Shown here: positions 25,401 to 34,280 of the stretch, in pieces
How the letters are laid out: the number at the start of each line of letters is the position of its first letter
Position numbering within the stretch: the first letter of the stretch is position 1
Assembly: GCF_964332355.1 (NCBI RefSeq)
Contig: NZ_OZ201293.1
Location: forward strand, 2,790,001-2,854,000
DNA length: 64,000 nt
Reading direction: 5' to 3'
Source of the DNA: Imbroritus primus
Lineage (GTDB): Bacteria > Pseudomonadota > Gammaproteobacteria > Burkholderiales > Burkholderiaceae
Notes under the pieces: model-generated
Seen by the model: only the letters and a program-made list of their open reading frames with translations
Database searches by the model: none
Told to the model about the DNA's origin: nothing
Position numbers and translations under genes: made by a program

Positions 25401-25835
25401 ATGCATTTTTCTTCCGCCCGCCGCATGTTCGCCATGCTGACCGCCGCCCTGGCCCTCGGCGCGGCCACACCGGGTGCAGCCGCCCAGACGATCGCCTCGA
25501 AGCTCGAGACGCTCGGTGACATGACCTACATCCGCGTCGCGGCGCTGCGCAGCACCGTGCAGAACGGCCGCCTGTATGTGCAGGCGCGCCTGCAGAACGA
25601 CAGCACGGATCGCCAGTCGCTCGCCTACCGCATCAAATGGCTCGACGACGGCCAGTTCTCGGTATGGGAGGACGAAGCCTGGAAGCCGCTGCTGCTGAAT
25701 GGCCGTCAGGCGCTGGAGATCCAGGGTCTGTCGCCCACTACGCGCGCCACCGATTTTCGCATCGAGCTGCATGCTGCCGATAACTCGACGCCGCTGTTCA
25801 ACATGAACAGCCAGCCCGTTACCCCCAATTACTGA
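25401..25835 (+). CDS. ycfL: YcfL-family periplasmic protein (DUF1425)
   Basis: 144 residues with a cleavable signal peptide (hydrophobic core, cut near GAAAQ). The mature domain contains RLQNDSTDRQSLAYRIKWLD, typical of the YcfL immunoglobulin-like fold. The E. coli homologue is a lipoprotein, but no lipobox Cys is visible here, so this version is probably soluble in the periplasm. It lies between the COG3014 lipoprotein and LpoB genes and is presumably co-transcribed with them. An AGGA ribosome site lies before the ATG. Confidence 0.78.
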   Translation: MHFSSARRMFAMLTAALALGAATPGAAAQTIASKLETLGDMTYIRVAALRSTVQNGRLYVQARLQNDSTDRQSLAYRIKWLDDGQFSVWEDEAWKPLLLNGRQALEIQGLSPTTRATDFRIELHAADNSTPLFNMNSQPVTPNY

Positions 25836-25857
25836 TCGATCTGTTTCCAGGATAGCC

Positions 25858-26469
25858 ATGATGTCTTTTTCGCTCCCCCGCCTCTCCGCCGCAGCACTGT
25901 GTTCCGCCGTCGTCCTGAGCGGCTGCGCGAACGTCGCCGGTCCCCACGTGGGCGGCAACGTGCAGTACGGTGATGCCCGCGCCGTGGAAACCGTGACCAA
26001 CGAGTTCGGCTCGACCGACCTGCAGACCATCGCCGAGTCGATGACGCGCTCGCTGCTGCAGTCGCGCGCCATTACGGGCGCGCGCGAGACGCCGATCGTG
26101 GCGCTGGCGGAAGTCAAGAACAAGACGAGCGAATACATCGATACGCGCGCCATCACGGAAAAGATCCGCGTGCAGCTGACCAAGAGCGGCGCGGTGAAGT
26201 TCGCGGTAAGCACGAACGAGATGCAGAACCAGCTCGACGAACTCACCCGCCAGAACCAGACCGGCCTGTACAAGAACAAGGGCAAGGCGCGTATCGGCCA
26301 GATGCAGGGCTCGCGCTATCGCCTCGAAGGCTCCATCTCGTCCATCGTGAAGCGCTCGTCATCGACCAAGGACGTGTTCTATCTGTTCAACCTGAGTCTC
26401 GTGGATAACGAATCGGGCCTGCTGGAATGGGCTGACGAGAAGGAAATCCGCAAGACCTCGGCACGCTGA
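25858..26469 (+). CDS. lpoB: Penicillin-binding protein activator LpoB-like lipoprotein
   Basis: 203 residues. Lipobox LSGC near residue 22 indicates an outer-membrane lipoprotein. The domain follows the LpoB pattern: DLQTIAESMTRSLLQS, PIVALAEVKNKTSEYIDTR, IRVQLTKSGAVKFAV and RYRLEGSISSIVKR. LpoB reaches through the periplasm to stimulate the transglycosylase/transpeptidase PBP1b. It lacks the long disordered linker of the E. coli protein. It is 23 bp after ycfL, the same order as the E. coli ycfL-lpoB pair. Confidence 0.82.
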   Translation: MMSFSLPRLSAAALCSAVVLSGCANVAGPHVGGNVQYGDARAVETVTNEFGSTDLQTIAESMTRSLLQSRAITGARETPIVALAEVKNKTSEYIDTRAITEKIRVQLTKSGAVKFAVSTNEMQNQLDELTRQNQTGLYKNKGKARIGQMQGSRYRLEGSISSIVKRSSSTKDVFYLFNLSLVDNESGLLEWADEKEIRKTSAR

Positions 26470-26514
26470 TTGCGCTGACGTCCCCTGATCCGCCCCCGAT
26501 CCATCGAGACCCCC

Positions 26515-27312
26515 ATGCTCCGATCCCTGCTTGCCTGCGCTGCCCTGCTGCTGTCCGCGGGCGCTGTCGCCCAGCCGCGTATTGCCGTGGCTGACCTGAC
26601 CTACAAGGACACTGTGCGCGAGCACTTCTCGTACGCCGCCGGCTACGAAAAATCATCCTCGCGCGCGTCGATGAGCGCCCGCGATTCCGACTTCTCGAGC
26701 AGCGAACGCGCCAGCGCCAGCCACCGGCGCGAGGCGGGCTTCGTGCAGGCCTCGGGCACCGTGACACGCATCGAGTATGGCGAACTGCGCAAGTTCACGG
26801 CCGACCTGAAGGGCGAACTGATCCGCTCGCAGGCCTTCCGCATCGTGCAGGCGCGTCCCTACACGGACGCCAAGCCCAACGAGCAGATCTTCGACATCAT
26901 CAACCGCATCAAGCGCGGCGCGTTTCCTGGTGCGGACTACGTGCTGTTCGGCACGGTCTCGAGCGTCGAGTGGCGCACCGACCAGCAACCGGTGCAGGAC
27001 ACACGCAATACGATGCTGCTGTACAGCCTCGAGCTGGGTGTGGATTTCAGCCTGATCAACACCAAGACCTACCAGGTACACGCCGCGTTCTCCGCCGTGG
27101 GTGAAGGCAGCGACAGCAAGATCTGGTCGGCCGGTGCACGCCTCACGCCGAATCGGGCGCGCGTCATGCAGGAGGTGTCGCGTAGCCTGGCAGAAGAGGC
27201 GCTGCAGCAGATCGATGCCCAGTTCAAGCCGCTGGGCATGGAGCGCCGCTCCGACGACCGCCGTGCGCGCGAGGATGCTCCGGCGCAAGGTCGGGTAACG
27301 GTCTACCAGTAA
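26515..27312 (+). CDS. Secreted CsgG/LpoB-like envelope protein
   Basis: 265 residues with a signal peptide ending at AGAVAQ. The core resembles the CsgG/LpoB nucleotide-binding-like fold: PRIAVADLTY at the N-terminus, then GADYVLFGTVSSVEWR and LELGVDFSLINTKTYQV. Between them is a Ser-rich low-complexity stretch (residues 43-72). No lipobox is present. It is the last gene of the envelope cluster, 46 bp after lpoB, and ends at a strong terminator. The exact function is unknown; a partner or paralogue of LpoB is plausible. Confidence 0.7.
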   Translation: MLRSLLACAALLLSAGAVAQPRIAVADLTYKDTVREHFSYAAGYEKSSSRASMSARDSDFSSSERASASHRREAGFVQASGTVTRIEYGELRKFTADLKGELIRSQAFRIVQARPYTDAKPNEQIFDIINRIKRGAFPGADYVLFGTVSSVEWRTDQQPVQDTRNTMLLYSLELGVDFSLINTKTYQVHAAFSAVGEGSDSKIWSAGARLTPNRARVMQEVSRSLAEEALQQIDAQFKPLGMERRSDDRRAREDAPAQGRVTVYQ

Positions 27313-27360
27313 CGCCATCACTGCGCCGCATGGCCCACGGACCGAGCGTGGGCCGGATGA

Positions 27361-27388
27361 AAAAAGCCCCGCATATGCGGGGCTTTTT
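27361..27388. terminator. Bidirectional intrinsic terminator
   Basis: A perfect 28-bp palindrome: AAAAAGCCCCGCAT followed by its reverse complement. It gives a GC stem with a U-tract in both directions and separates the envelope cluster (+) from the hydroxylase gene (-). Confidence 0.92.
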
Positions 27389-27404
27389 CCTTGGCCGATC
27401 TTGC

Positions 27405-28211
27405 TTACATCTGCATAGCGCGCTGCTCATCCGCGTTCAGCACGGGGCCGTCCAGCGTCACGTGTTTCTCGTCGTAGCGGAACTTCTGGATGATTGGCTT
27501 GAGCTCTTCCTTGATGTGCTTCTCGCTGTAGCCATTGAACAGATGGCCCAGCAGGCCGCGCCGCAGGTCGCTCGTGTTCATGAACCAGTCCGCGATGGGG
27601 AAAGTCAGGTTCATGTTGTACTTCATCATGATGCCCATATTGTGGTGCGCCGTATGGTGGCGGCGAATGGTATTGATGAAGGGCATGTTGCGCACGAACC
27701 AGTTCTCGTGGACGTGGCAGCAGTAGTGGAAGGTCTCGTACACGAGATACTGCGCCACCATCGTCAGGAAGACGATATAACCGGCGTTCGGGTTGATCAG
27801 CCATGCCGCCAGTCCGCCAAACACCAGGCCGCCGACGCCGAGCGTGGCGAGCACGCGCCACGGGAAGAACACGATGCGGAATTCGCGCGTGGTGTCGATG
27901 GTTGCTTCGTTATCGGTGAAATACTGGTGGTGCTGGCGCGTATGCCGCTCGTAGATGGCGCGCAAGGCAAACACGTCGATACGGCGATGCATCACGTAGC
28001 GGTGCATAAACCATTCGACGAAATTGCCGGCGAGGAACACTGGCAGTACCAGGAACCACTCCCAGGTCGCGGCCTGCAGGTGCGTGATGCAATAGTAGAC
28101 GGCAGCGATCCCCACCGCGTACATCACGCCGATATGGACCAGTCCGTTGTAGAGGGGGCTGATATTGGCCTTGTACTCTTCGCGGAATTTCCGCTGGCGC
28201 TCGGTCATCAT
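27405..28211 (-). CDS. Fatty acid hydroxylase/sterol desaturase superfamily membrane protein
   Basis: 268 residues with four hydrophobic helices and the histidine boxes of di-iron membrane oxygenases: HRYVMH, HTRQHH, HYCCHVH and HHTAHH. These enzymes hydroxylate or desaturate lipid-like substrates in the membrane. The start is either of two adjacent ATGs (28211 or 28208). The gene has its own promoter region with a perfect 16-bp palindrome at 28246-28261, whose core also occurs upstream of the MFS and hydrolase genes. The substrate is unknown. Confidence 0.85.
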   Translation of the reverse strand: MMTERQRKFREEYKANISPLYNGLVHIGVMYAVGIAAVYYCITHLQAATWEWFLVLPVFLAGNFVEWFMHRYVMHRRIDVFALRAIYERHTRQHHQYFTDNEATIDTTREFRIVFFPWRVLATLGVGGLVFGGLAAWLINPNAGYIVFLTMVAQYLVYETFHYCCHVHENWFVRNMPFINTIRRHHTAHHNMGIMMKYNMNLTFPIADWFMNTSDLRRGLLGHLFNGYSEKHIKEELKPIIQKFRYDEKHVTLDGPVLNADEQRAMQM

Positions 28212-28245
28212 AATGTGTCTCCTGCCTGATACATGTGTAATACGT

Positions 28246-28261
28246 AACTAATATATTAGTT
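28246..28261. promoter_or_regulatory. Perfect 16-bp palindrome (candidate operator, hydroxylase gene)
   Basis: AACTAATATATTAGTT lies 35 bp upstream of the hydroxylase start. Its core CTAATATATTAG shares TCTAATATATC-like sequence with the elements at 29801 and 32102. Confidence 0.6.
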
Positions 28262-28347
28262 GCTGCAAAAAAATTGTCAATGCCGGCAGGCACAGAACCG
28301 GGCAGTGGCCCGGGTTGCCCGCACGGCATTGCCGTGCCGTCGATGCG

Positions 28348-29730
28348 TTACTGCGAAACTTCCTCGAGGGCGCGGCCCTTGGTTTCGACGCCCAGTATCG
28401 CGACCGCGATCGCCGCGACCACGAAGGAAAGTGCACCCAGCGTAAACACGCCGGACTGCCCCGCGACCGGCAGGATCACGCCGACAATGTACGGACCGAG
28501 CAGCGAACCGACTCGCCCGATCGATGAGGCAAAGCCGGAACCGGTAGCGCGCGAACGCGTGGCATACAGCTCCGGCGTGTAGGCATACAGCACCGACCAC
28601 ATGCCGAACAGGAAGAACTGCATGCACAGGCCGGCGGCGATCAGCTGGCCTGGCGCCACCAGGTTGCTGGCCGCGTTGCCGTAGAAATACGCAGACACGG
28701 CGCTGCCAAGCAACATCAGCACGCAGGTGCCCTTGCGGCCCCATGCTTCAAGCAGCCATGCGGAGAAGATGAAGCCCGGGATGCCCGCCAGCGAGATCAG
28801 GATGGTGTAGAACACCGACTTGGTGACTTCATAGCCGGCCTGTTGCAGCAGCGCGCCCAGCCAGGTGGTGAGCCCGTAGTATCCCAGTAGCGCGAAGAAC
28901 CAGAGGATCCACAGCATGATGGTGCGGCGCGCATAGCCTTCGCGGAACAGATCGGCAAAACCGGCCTTGCGGACAGCCGCAGGCGCAGCCTTGAACGTTT
29001 CCACGACCGGCGGCAAGGCGATGCCGCCCAGTGCCTGACGCACCCGCTGCTCGAAACGCGTCATGATCGACTCCGCCTCCTCGTGCCGGCCCACCTCGGC
29101 CAGCCAGCGCGGCGACTCCGGCATATGGCGGCGCACGATGAAGACAAACACCGACGGCACCGCGAGCATGATGAAGATGCCGCGCCAGCCGACGATCGGC
29201 ATCATGAAGTACACGAGGATGCCGGCCGCGATGAAGCCTAGCGGCCAGAAGCCTTCGAGAATGGCGATATACCTGCCGCGGCTCTTGGCCGGCACGATCT
29301 CGGACACCATCGACTGCCCGATGGGAAATTCCATGCCCATGCCGAAGCCCAGCACGACACGGTAGATCATGAGCATCGTGACGGTGTCCGACAGCCCGCA
29401 CATCAGGCTCCCCACGCCCCAGAACACCATGCTCACCTGGAACACCGGTTTGCGCCCGAACTTGTCGGCCAGCATGCCGGCAATCGCCGCACCCAGGAAC
29501 ATGCCGAGGAAACTCGAGCTGGCGAGCAGGCCCGCCTGCGTGGCGCTCAGGCCGAACTCGGTGCGGATCGATCCCAGCAGGAAAGTCATCGCGCCGAGGT
29601 CCATCGAATCAAAGAACCATGCCGTGGCGATGATGCCGAAGAGTGCGCGCTGGTAGTTGGTCATGGGCAGCCGCTCCAGGCGTGCTGCTATGGAATAGCG
29701 GACGCTGCTGCCGTCTGCGATAGAACTCAT
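28348..29730 (-). CDS. MFS transporter, aromatic acid:H+ symporter (AAHS) type
   Basis: 460 residues, twelve predicted membrane helices. Conserved family marks include DSMDLGAMTFLLGSI in helix 1, the loop-2 motif GMLADKFGRKP and the helix-4/5 sequence GFGMGMEFPIGQSMVSEIVP. The Asp in helix 1 is characteristic of PcaK/BenK-like carriers that import protonated aromatic acids. The ATG at 29730 is chosen over upstream codons because a GGAGG-type ribosome site precedes it. The Fe-alcohol dehydrogenase lies 373 bp upstream in the same direction, so these genes may be one regulon with separate promoters. Confidence 0.88.
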   Translation of the reverse strand: MSSIADGSSVRYSIAARLERLPMTNYQRALFGIIATAWFFDSMDLGAMTFLLGSIRTEFGLSATQAGLLASSSFLGMFLGAAIAGMLADKFGRKPVFQVSMVFWGVGSLMCGLSDTVTMLMIYRVVLGFGMGMEFPIGQSMVSEIVPAKSRGRYIAILEGFWPLGFIAAGILVYFMMPIVGWRGIFIMLAVPSVFVFIVRRHMPESPRWLAEVGRHEEAESIMTRFEQRVRQALGGIALPPVVETFKAAPAAVRKAGFADLFREGYARRTIMLWILWFFALLGYYGLTTWLGALLQQAGYEVTKSVFYTILISLAGIPGFIFSAWLLEAWGRKGTCVLMLLGSAVSAYFYGNAASNLVAPGQLIAAGLCMQFFLFGMWSVLYAYTPELYATRSRATGSGFASSIGRVGSLLGPYIVGVILPVAGQSGVFTLGALSFVVAAIAVAILGVETKGRALEEVSQ

Positions 29731-30103
29731 GGATGTCTCCTCCGGGTGAATTCCTGAATGCCTGGCCACCGGTCTGCATGCCGGCCTGCACCATGACACA
29801 CATCTAATATATCTCTAAGATAATAGTGGCATCCCAAGAGATTGGACAGAGGGTATACCCGCCTCCCAGCCCTTGCGGGAAGCGGCCCCAGCGCTCACGG
29901 CAATGGCATTTGAGGCCAGGCAGGACGCCAAGAAAGAGACGCCGCTCAGGGAGCACAGCAGGTGGCACAAAAGGCTATGCCGACGCCGGGACGGCATGCG
30001 CACACGGCGCCGCTTTTATTGTCCGGCACTTATCCCGACGTTCATTGGGGGCAGAAGCCGGCACCATGCCGCCGGCGCGCGGGACCGCTGCGCGCAGCCT
30101 CGC
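29731..30103. other. Intergenic region, no gene; promoter of the MFS gene
   Basis: 373 bp. It holds the 26-bp element at 29801-29826 and a perfect GGGTATACCC palindrome at 29851-29860. The remaining GC-rich part toward 30103 shows no coding signal I trust. Confidence 0.5.
29801..29826. promoter_or_regulatory. Operator-like element, copy upstream of the MFS gene
   Basis: Starts CATCTAATATATC and ends ATAATAG, 21 of 26 positions identical to the element at 32102-32127. It is 71 bp upstream of the MFS start. The divergently placed GntR gene at 32234 is the natural candidate to bind it. Confidence 0.6.
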
Positions 30104-31339
30104 TCAGTCGCCGATCCGGCCTTCCCAGGCGCGCCGCACGATGCGCGCATAGGCAGCAGCGCCATCCGCCACCGGAAATGCCTTGCGCAGGCGCGCCACG
30201 GCCAGGGCATCGCACGTCATGTCGTCGAGCTGGGCTTCGGTGATACCGAAAGCATTGAGATCGGCGGGAATGTCCAGGCGCGTCACCAGATCACGCAGCA
30301 TCGCCGGCAGGCGTGCGGCAGCCTGTGCCGGGGGTCCGTCGATGCCGAAGAGCTGCGCCACCTCTGCCAGTTCGGCGGTGCGCGTGGCGCGCAGGGCATC
30401 GACCACATACGGCAGCATCACGGCATTGGTGCTGCCGTGCGACTTGTGGGTGATACCGGCGACAGCATAGGCAATGCCGTGGACGGCGTTGAGCCCCGCG
30501 CTGCCATACGAGAGTGCGGCATAGATGCTGGCGTAGGCCATGCCATGGCGCGCCTCGTGGTCACTGCCATCACGGTAGGCACGTTCCAGATAGGCGGCGC
30601 ACAGGCGGATGGCCTCGCGCGCGAACAGCATGGTGACGGCTGAACGGCCGCTGTAGCCGGGGTCCACCGAGCCCTCGCGGTCGAATGCACTGGAGTCGAG
30701 CGTGACGAACGATTCGAGCGCATGCGTCAGGGCATCGATGCCGGCGTCGGCGGTCACGCGTGGGGGGCAGGTATAGGTCAGTTCAGGGTCGACGAGCGCC
30801 ACTTGCGGCCGCAATGAATTGTCCATCACGGCGATCTTCGTGGCATTTTCGGGATCGAGCAGGATCGCCCCCGGCGTGGCTTCAGAACCGGTACCGGCCG
30901 TGGTTGGCACGGCAATCAGCGGCAGCGGACGGCTGCCGTCCGGCAATACGCCGACGAAAGACTTGACCGGCGCACCCGTGGGCAGCGTCAGGCACAGCGC
31001 CTTGGCGAGGTCAATGTTGCTGCCGCCGCCAAGTGCAATCACATGATCCGGCACTGTTCCGTGCAACTGCGTCCGCACCTCGGCGGTGGCCGCATCGCAC
31101 AGGGTGGTGGTGGGATCTGGCAGGCCACCGTCATACACCGTCGTGGCAATGCCGAGCTGCGCGGCGGCATCGACGTACTCGCGCACCCAGGGCGTATGCC
31201 GGGTAAAGAAGGTGTCGGTGACCAGCACACCGTGCCGGTAACCCAGGCGCTGCATCAGCGCCGGCAGCTGGGACCGCGCGCCGCCAGCAATGATCAGCCG
31301 CGCCGGTGCACAGAAATGCACCAGATCATCCATTCTCAT
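30104..31339 (-). CDS. Iron-containing alcohol dehydrogenase
   Basis: 411 residues of the Fe-ADH family. The NAD-binding GGGSNIDLAKAL lies at about residue 100. The metal ligands are expected at Asp and His of DAGIDALTHALES and at the two His of NAVHGIAYAVAGITHKSHG. Family members oxidise or reduce alcohols, semialdehydes or, in the related maleylacetate reductases, an enoyl dicarboxylate. The start overlaps the end of the alpha/beta hydrolase gene by four bases, so the two are co-transcribed. With the aromatic-acid transporter next door, an aromatic degradation step is plausible. Confidence 0.88.
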   Translation of the reverse strand: MRMDDLVHFCAPARLIIAGGARSQLPALMQRLGYRHGVLVTDTFFTRHTPWVREYVDAAAQLGIATTVYDGGLPDPTTTLCDAATAEVRTQLHGTVPDHVIALGGGSNIDLAKALCLTLPTGAPVKSFVGVLPDGSRPLPLIAVPTTAGTGSEATPGAILLDPENATKIAVMDNSLRPQVALVDPELTYTCPPRVTADAGIDALTHALESFVTLDSSAFDREGSVDPGYSGRSAVTMLFAREAIRLCAAYLERAYRDGSDHEARHGMAYASIYAALSYGSAGLNAVHGIAYAVAGITHKSHGSTNAVMLPYVVDALRATRTAELAEVAQLFGIDGPPAQAAARLPAMLRDLVTRLDIPADLNAFGITEAQLDDMTCDALAVARLRKAFPVADGAAAYARIVRRAWEGRIGD

Positions 31340-32058
31340 CGTGTTTCCTTCGTGGGGGAGGACAGGACCGGCAGGAAGCCGCGCAGCACGGCGGCCACCT
31401 GCTCCGTGTTGTGGGTCAGCACGCTGTGGCCGGCGCCGCCGATGCCGAGCAGCGAGGCGTGCGGCAACCCCGCACAGAGGGCCAACGCATGCGACCAGGG
31501 TGAATCGCCGTCGTCGCGGCCATGGATCACCAGCGCGGGTTCGCGCACTGCGGCCAGTTGCCCGGCCTGGCGCTGCGCGCGAATGGCTTGCCAGGTAGCG
31601 ACCACCGCCGCGTGATCCGCCGCCTCCTTGAGACCCAGGCGCAGTTCGCGCGCACGGACTTCAGCCAGCAGCGCCTCTGCGTCGGTCGCGGCAAACCAGG
31701 GGGCCTCCGGCAAATTGGCGGTGCCCGACACAAGGCACAGGCCCGTGGGCCGGCGCGCACCGGTGCGCGCCAGATAGGCCAGCGCCACCGACACGCCCAT
31801 GCTCCATCCGGCCAGGATGAAAGGGCCGCGTACCCGGGCCTCGATCGCTTCGGCAGCATCCGCCGCATAGGCTTCCAGCGCGTAGCCGCCAGGACCGGCA
31901 GCGCGTACCGCGGTCCCGCGCCCGCGCAGGTTTGGCAGCGTAAACGTCGCCGCATCAGCCAGCATGTCGGCCAGCGGCAGCCATGCCGCCCGCGTCCCCT
32001 GGATGCCATGCAGCGCGACGATCTGAACCGGCCCCGCGCCGACCTGGATGCAATCCAT
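31336..32058 (-). CDS. Alpha/beta hydrolase
   Basis: 240 residues. The nucleophile elbow is GWSMG, the acidic residue is expected in GRDDGDSP and the catalytic His in GAGHSVL; the oxyanion region is ALHGIQG. Size and motifs resemble enol-lactone hydrolases and related C-C hydrolases of aromatic pathways. It is the first gene of a two-gene operon with the Fe-alcohol dehydrogenase. A GAGGAG ribosome site precedes the start, and the operator-like element at 32102-32127 lies 44 bp upstream, shared with the divergent GntR gene. Confidence 0.85.
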   Translation of the reverse strand: MDCIQVGAGPVQIVALHGIQGTRAAWLPLADMLADAATFTLPNLRGRGTAVRAAGPGGYALEAYAADAAEAIEARVRGPFILAGWSMGVSVALAYLARTGARRPTGLCLVSGTANLPEAPWFAATDAEALLAEVRARELRLGLKEAADHAAVVATWQAIRAQRQAGQLAAVREPALVIHGRDDGDSPWSHALALCAGLPHASLLGIGGAGHSVLTHNTEQVAAVLRGFLPVLSSPTKETR

Positions 32059-32101
32059 CGGTGTCTCCTCCGCCCCGCCGCTGCTGCGGCATATTCTGAT
32101 C

Positions 32102-32127
32102 CATCTAATATATCAAAAGAATAATAG
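32102..32127. promoter_or_regulatory. Operator-like element between hydrolase and GntR genes
   Basis: Second copy of the element at 29801 (same first 13 and last 7 bases). It lies in the divergent intergenic region of the hydrolase operon and the GntR regulator, an arrangement typical of a repressor controlling itself and its target. Confidence 0.62.
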
Positions 32128-32233
32128 CATGCCGGAACCACACCGCCGGACATCCCCGCAGCGCCGCAAGGAATTTGCAAAACGGCTGTGAGGCCTCATA
32201 TACAATGGGGTGTCCATTCATCCGGGTTGTCTC

Positions 32234-32956
32234 ATGATCAAGAAAGCCGTGCCGGCCAATCGCGCCAAATCCTCCGGAACGGAAGCGCGCAGCGCGGTAT
32301 CGACCAACGGGGCCAAGGCGAAGCTGACCGACCTGGCCTACGAACGCATCGAGGAAGCCATCGTCACGCTCGCCCTGCCGCCCGGCAGCGCGATTTCCGA
32401 ACTGCAATTGAGCGAGATGACCGGTATCGGCCGCACACCGATCCGCGAGGCGATCCAGCGCCTGGCGCGCGAACGGTTGATCATGGTGCTGCCGCAGCGC
32501 GGCTTGCTGATTCCCGAGATCGATGTGGCACGCCAGCTCCGCCTGCTCGAGACGCGCCGCGAAGTGGAGCGGCTGATCTGCCGTTCCGGTGCCAAGCGCG
32601 CCACGCCGGCGCAGCGCGAGCGCTTCCGCGAACTGGTGCACGAGTTCGAGGAAGCCGCGGCGCAGAACGACGATGTGCGTTTCGTGCGCGCCGACCGCGA
32701 TCTCAACGAGCTGACGCTGGCGGCTTCGCACAACGAGTTCGCAGAAGGGGCCATGCGCCTGATGCACGGCTTGTCGCGCCGCTTCTGGTACTACCACTAC
32801 AAGCAGGCCGCCGACATGCCCGAGATGGGCAGGCTGCACGCCAACGTGGCGCGCGCCATTGCCGATGGCGATGTCGATGGCGCCGGCAAGGCGCTGGATG
32901 CACTGCTCGACAATATCGAATCGTTTACCCGCAACACGGTACTCGACGCCCGCTGA
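32234..32956 (+). CDS. GntR-family regulator, FCD subfamily
   Basis: 240 residues from ATG 32234 (MIKKAVPANRAKSS); GTG 32210 is in frame but close to a TATACAAT box at about 32199. The winged HTH contains SELQLSEMTGIGRTPIREAIQRLARERL. The FCD domain shows ETRREVERLICRSGAKRAT, RADRDLNELTLAASHNEF and the late HANVARAIADGDVDGA. It is divergent from the hydrolase/Fe-alcohol dehydrogenase operon and probably controls that operon, the MFS gene and perhaps the hydroxylase gene through the repeated TCTAATATATC-type element. Confidence 0.9.
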   Translation: MIKKAVPANRAKSSGTEARSAVSTNGAKAKLTDLAYERIEEAIVTLALPPGSAISELQLSEMTGIGRTPIREAIQRLARERLIMVLPQRGLLIPEIDVARQLRLLETRREVERLICRSGAKRATPAQRERFRELVHEFEEAAAQNDDVRFVRADRDLNELTLAASHNEFAEGAMRLMHGLSRRFWYYHYKQAADMPEMGRLHANVARAIADGDVDGAGKALDALLDNIESFTRNTVLDAR

Positions 32957-33524
32957 GCAGCGGCGTGCCTGCACGCTGCAGCACGCGTTCCGGCGCACGC
33001 CCTCTCCCCCCTGCGCCCCCCTTTGCACCGCAGTGTGCATCCCGGGTGCCCAGCGCGCCGCCACGCCGGCCGCCGGACCCCAAACCCGCTTGCCGGCGAC
33101 CGTCTCCCGGCATGGCCGCACGCCGGCCCGAATTGCCTGCGGGCGGGCCACCGGCGCATCATCTGCCCGCTTTCGCACATGCGACTCCACCGGGAATTTT
33201 CATCAAGATTAGGGTTAATCCCGATCAGCCTATTCTTCCCCCATCCCCGCAATGCACAATGCCAACAAAGGCGCTGTTGATAAGGCTTCTTCGCGCATGA
33301 TCGAAATATTCGATCAACTTGCGTGAATTAAATGCGCTAACAAGAGATTCGCTCTTCGAGTAACTTTCGATTTGAAAGTTAGAACTTAAAACGCTTTTCC
33401 GATTTGCGGAACAGCCATCATCACCACAAAGGCGCTGCACCTGCCATTCCATGCGGATGGCAATGATGTTCCTGCCCGGATGTTGAGGTTTGTGGCGGCA
33501 GGTGCAGCGAGACAGGGGAGACAG
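32957..33524. promoter_or_regulatory. Intergenic region upstream of the liv operon with two T-N11-A-type inverted repeats
   Basis: 568 bp. The first half is C-rich and non-coding. The second half is AT-rich and holds GATCGAA-3-TTCGATC at 33299-33315 and TAACTTTC-5-GAAAGTTA at 33361-33381, both perfect arms. Each contains a T-N11-A core as bound by LysR regulators. The operon start at 33525 is 144 bp after the second. Confidence 0.6.
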
Positions 33525-34280
33525 ATGAGTCACGATGTGATCCTGGAAGCGAAAGGGCTGACGAAGGAATTCGAAGGCTTCACCGCGGTCAACAACGTCG
33601 ACCTGCGCGTCCGGCGCGGCTCGATCCATGCCTTGATCGGACCCAACGGCGCAGGCAAGACCACCCTGTTCAGCCTGCTGACGCGCTTTCTCAGCGCGAC
33701 GCGCGGCACCATCCGGTTCAATGGCCAGGACATCACGCGCGCCCACCCGGCGGATATCGCGCGACGCGGGCTGGTGCGCTCCTTCCAGATCTCGGCCGTG
33801 TATCCCAAGTTGAGCGTCCTCGAGAACGTGCGACTCGGACTGCAGCGCCGCGTCGGCTCATCATTCGAGTTCTGGCGCCGCGAATCGAGCCTGCATGGCC
33901 TGAACGCCCGCGCCCACGAGCTGATCGATGCTGTCGGACTGTCCTCATTCGTCGGCCACACCGCCGAGGAACTGCCCTATGGCCGCAAGCGCGCCCTGGA
34001 GATCGCCGCCACCCTGGCGCTCGATCCCGAGATGATGCTGCTCGACGAGCCAACCGCCGGCATGGGCCATGAAGACATTTTCAAGATCGCGGAACTGATC
34101 AAGCAGGTAGCCGCCAACCGCACGGTGCTGGTGGTGGAGCACAACCTCAACGTGGTCGCCCACCTGTCCGACACCATCACGGTACTGCAGCGCGGCGCGA
34201 TCCTGGCCGAAGGCACCTATGCCGACGTCTCGAACAATCCGGCAGTACGCGAAGCCTATATGGGGACAGGACATGCTTGA
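33525..34280 (+). CDS. livG: Branched-chain-type ABC transporter ATP-binding protein (LivG-like)
   Basis: 251 residues from ATG 33525, preceded by AGGGGAG. Walker A is GPNGAGKTT, the ABC signature appears as LPYGRKRALEIA (a variant common in LivG), and Walker B is MMLLDEPTAGM. The long insert after RSFQISAVYPKLSVLENV and the terminal VREAYMG are LivG hallmarks. It powers uptake together with LivF, through LivH and LivM. The four-protein set usually imports amino acids, but in beta-proteobacteria many such sets carry aromatic or aliphatic acids. It overlaps livF by eight bases. Confidence 0.9.
   Translation: MSHDVILEAKGLTKEFEGFTAVNNVDLRVRRGSIHALIGPNGAGKTTLFSLLTRFLSATRGTIRFNGQDITRAHPADIARRGLVRSFQISAVYPKLSVLENVRLGLQRRVGSSFEFWRRESSLHGLNARAHELIDAVGLSSFVGHTAEELPYGRKRALEIAATLALDPEMMLLDEPTAGMGHEDIFKIAELIKQVAANRTVLVVEHNLNVVAHLSDTITVLQRGAILAEGTYADVSNNPAVREAYMGTGHA

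Noticed and set aside
29851..29860. GGGTATACCC palindrome as an operator
   Set aside because: Only 10 bp and single copy; kept as a note, not as a supported regulatory site.
33265..33437. 12-bp direct repeat ACAAAGGCGCTG at 33265 and 33426
   Set aside because: Two short copies 161 bp apart in non-coding DNA without flanking structure; could be chance and no mobile element or attachment site is evident.
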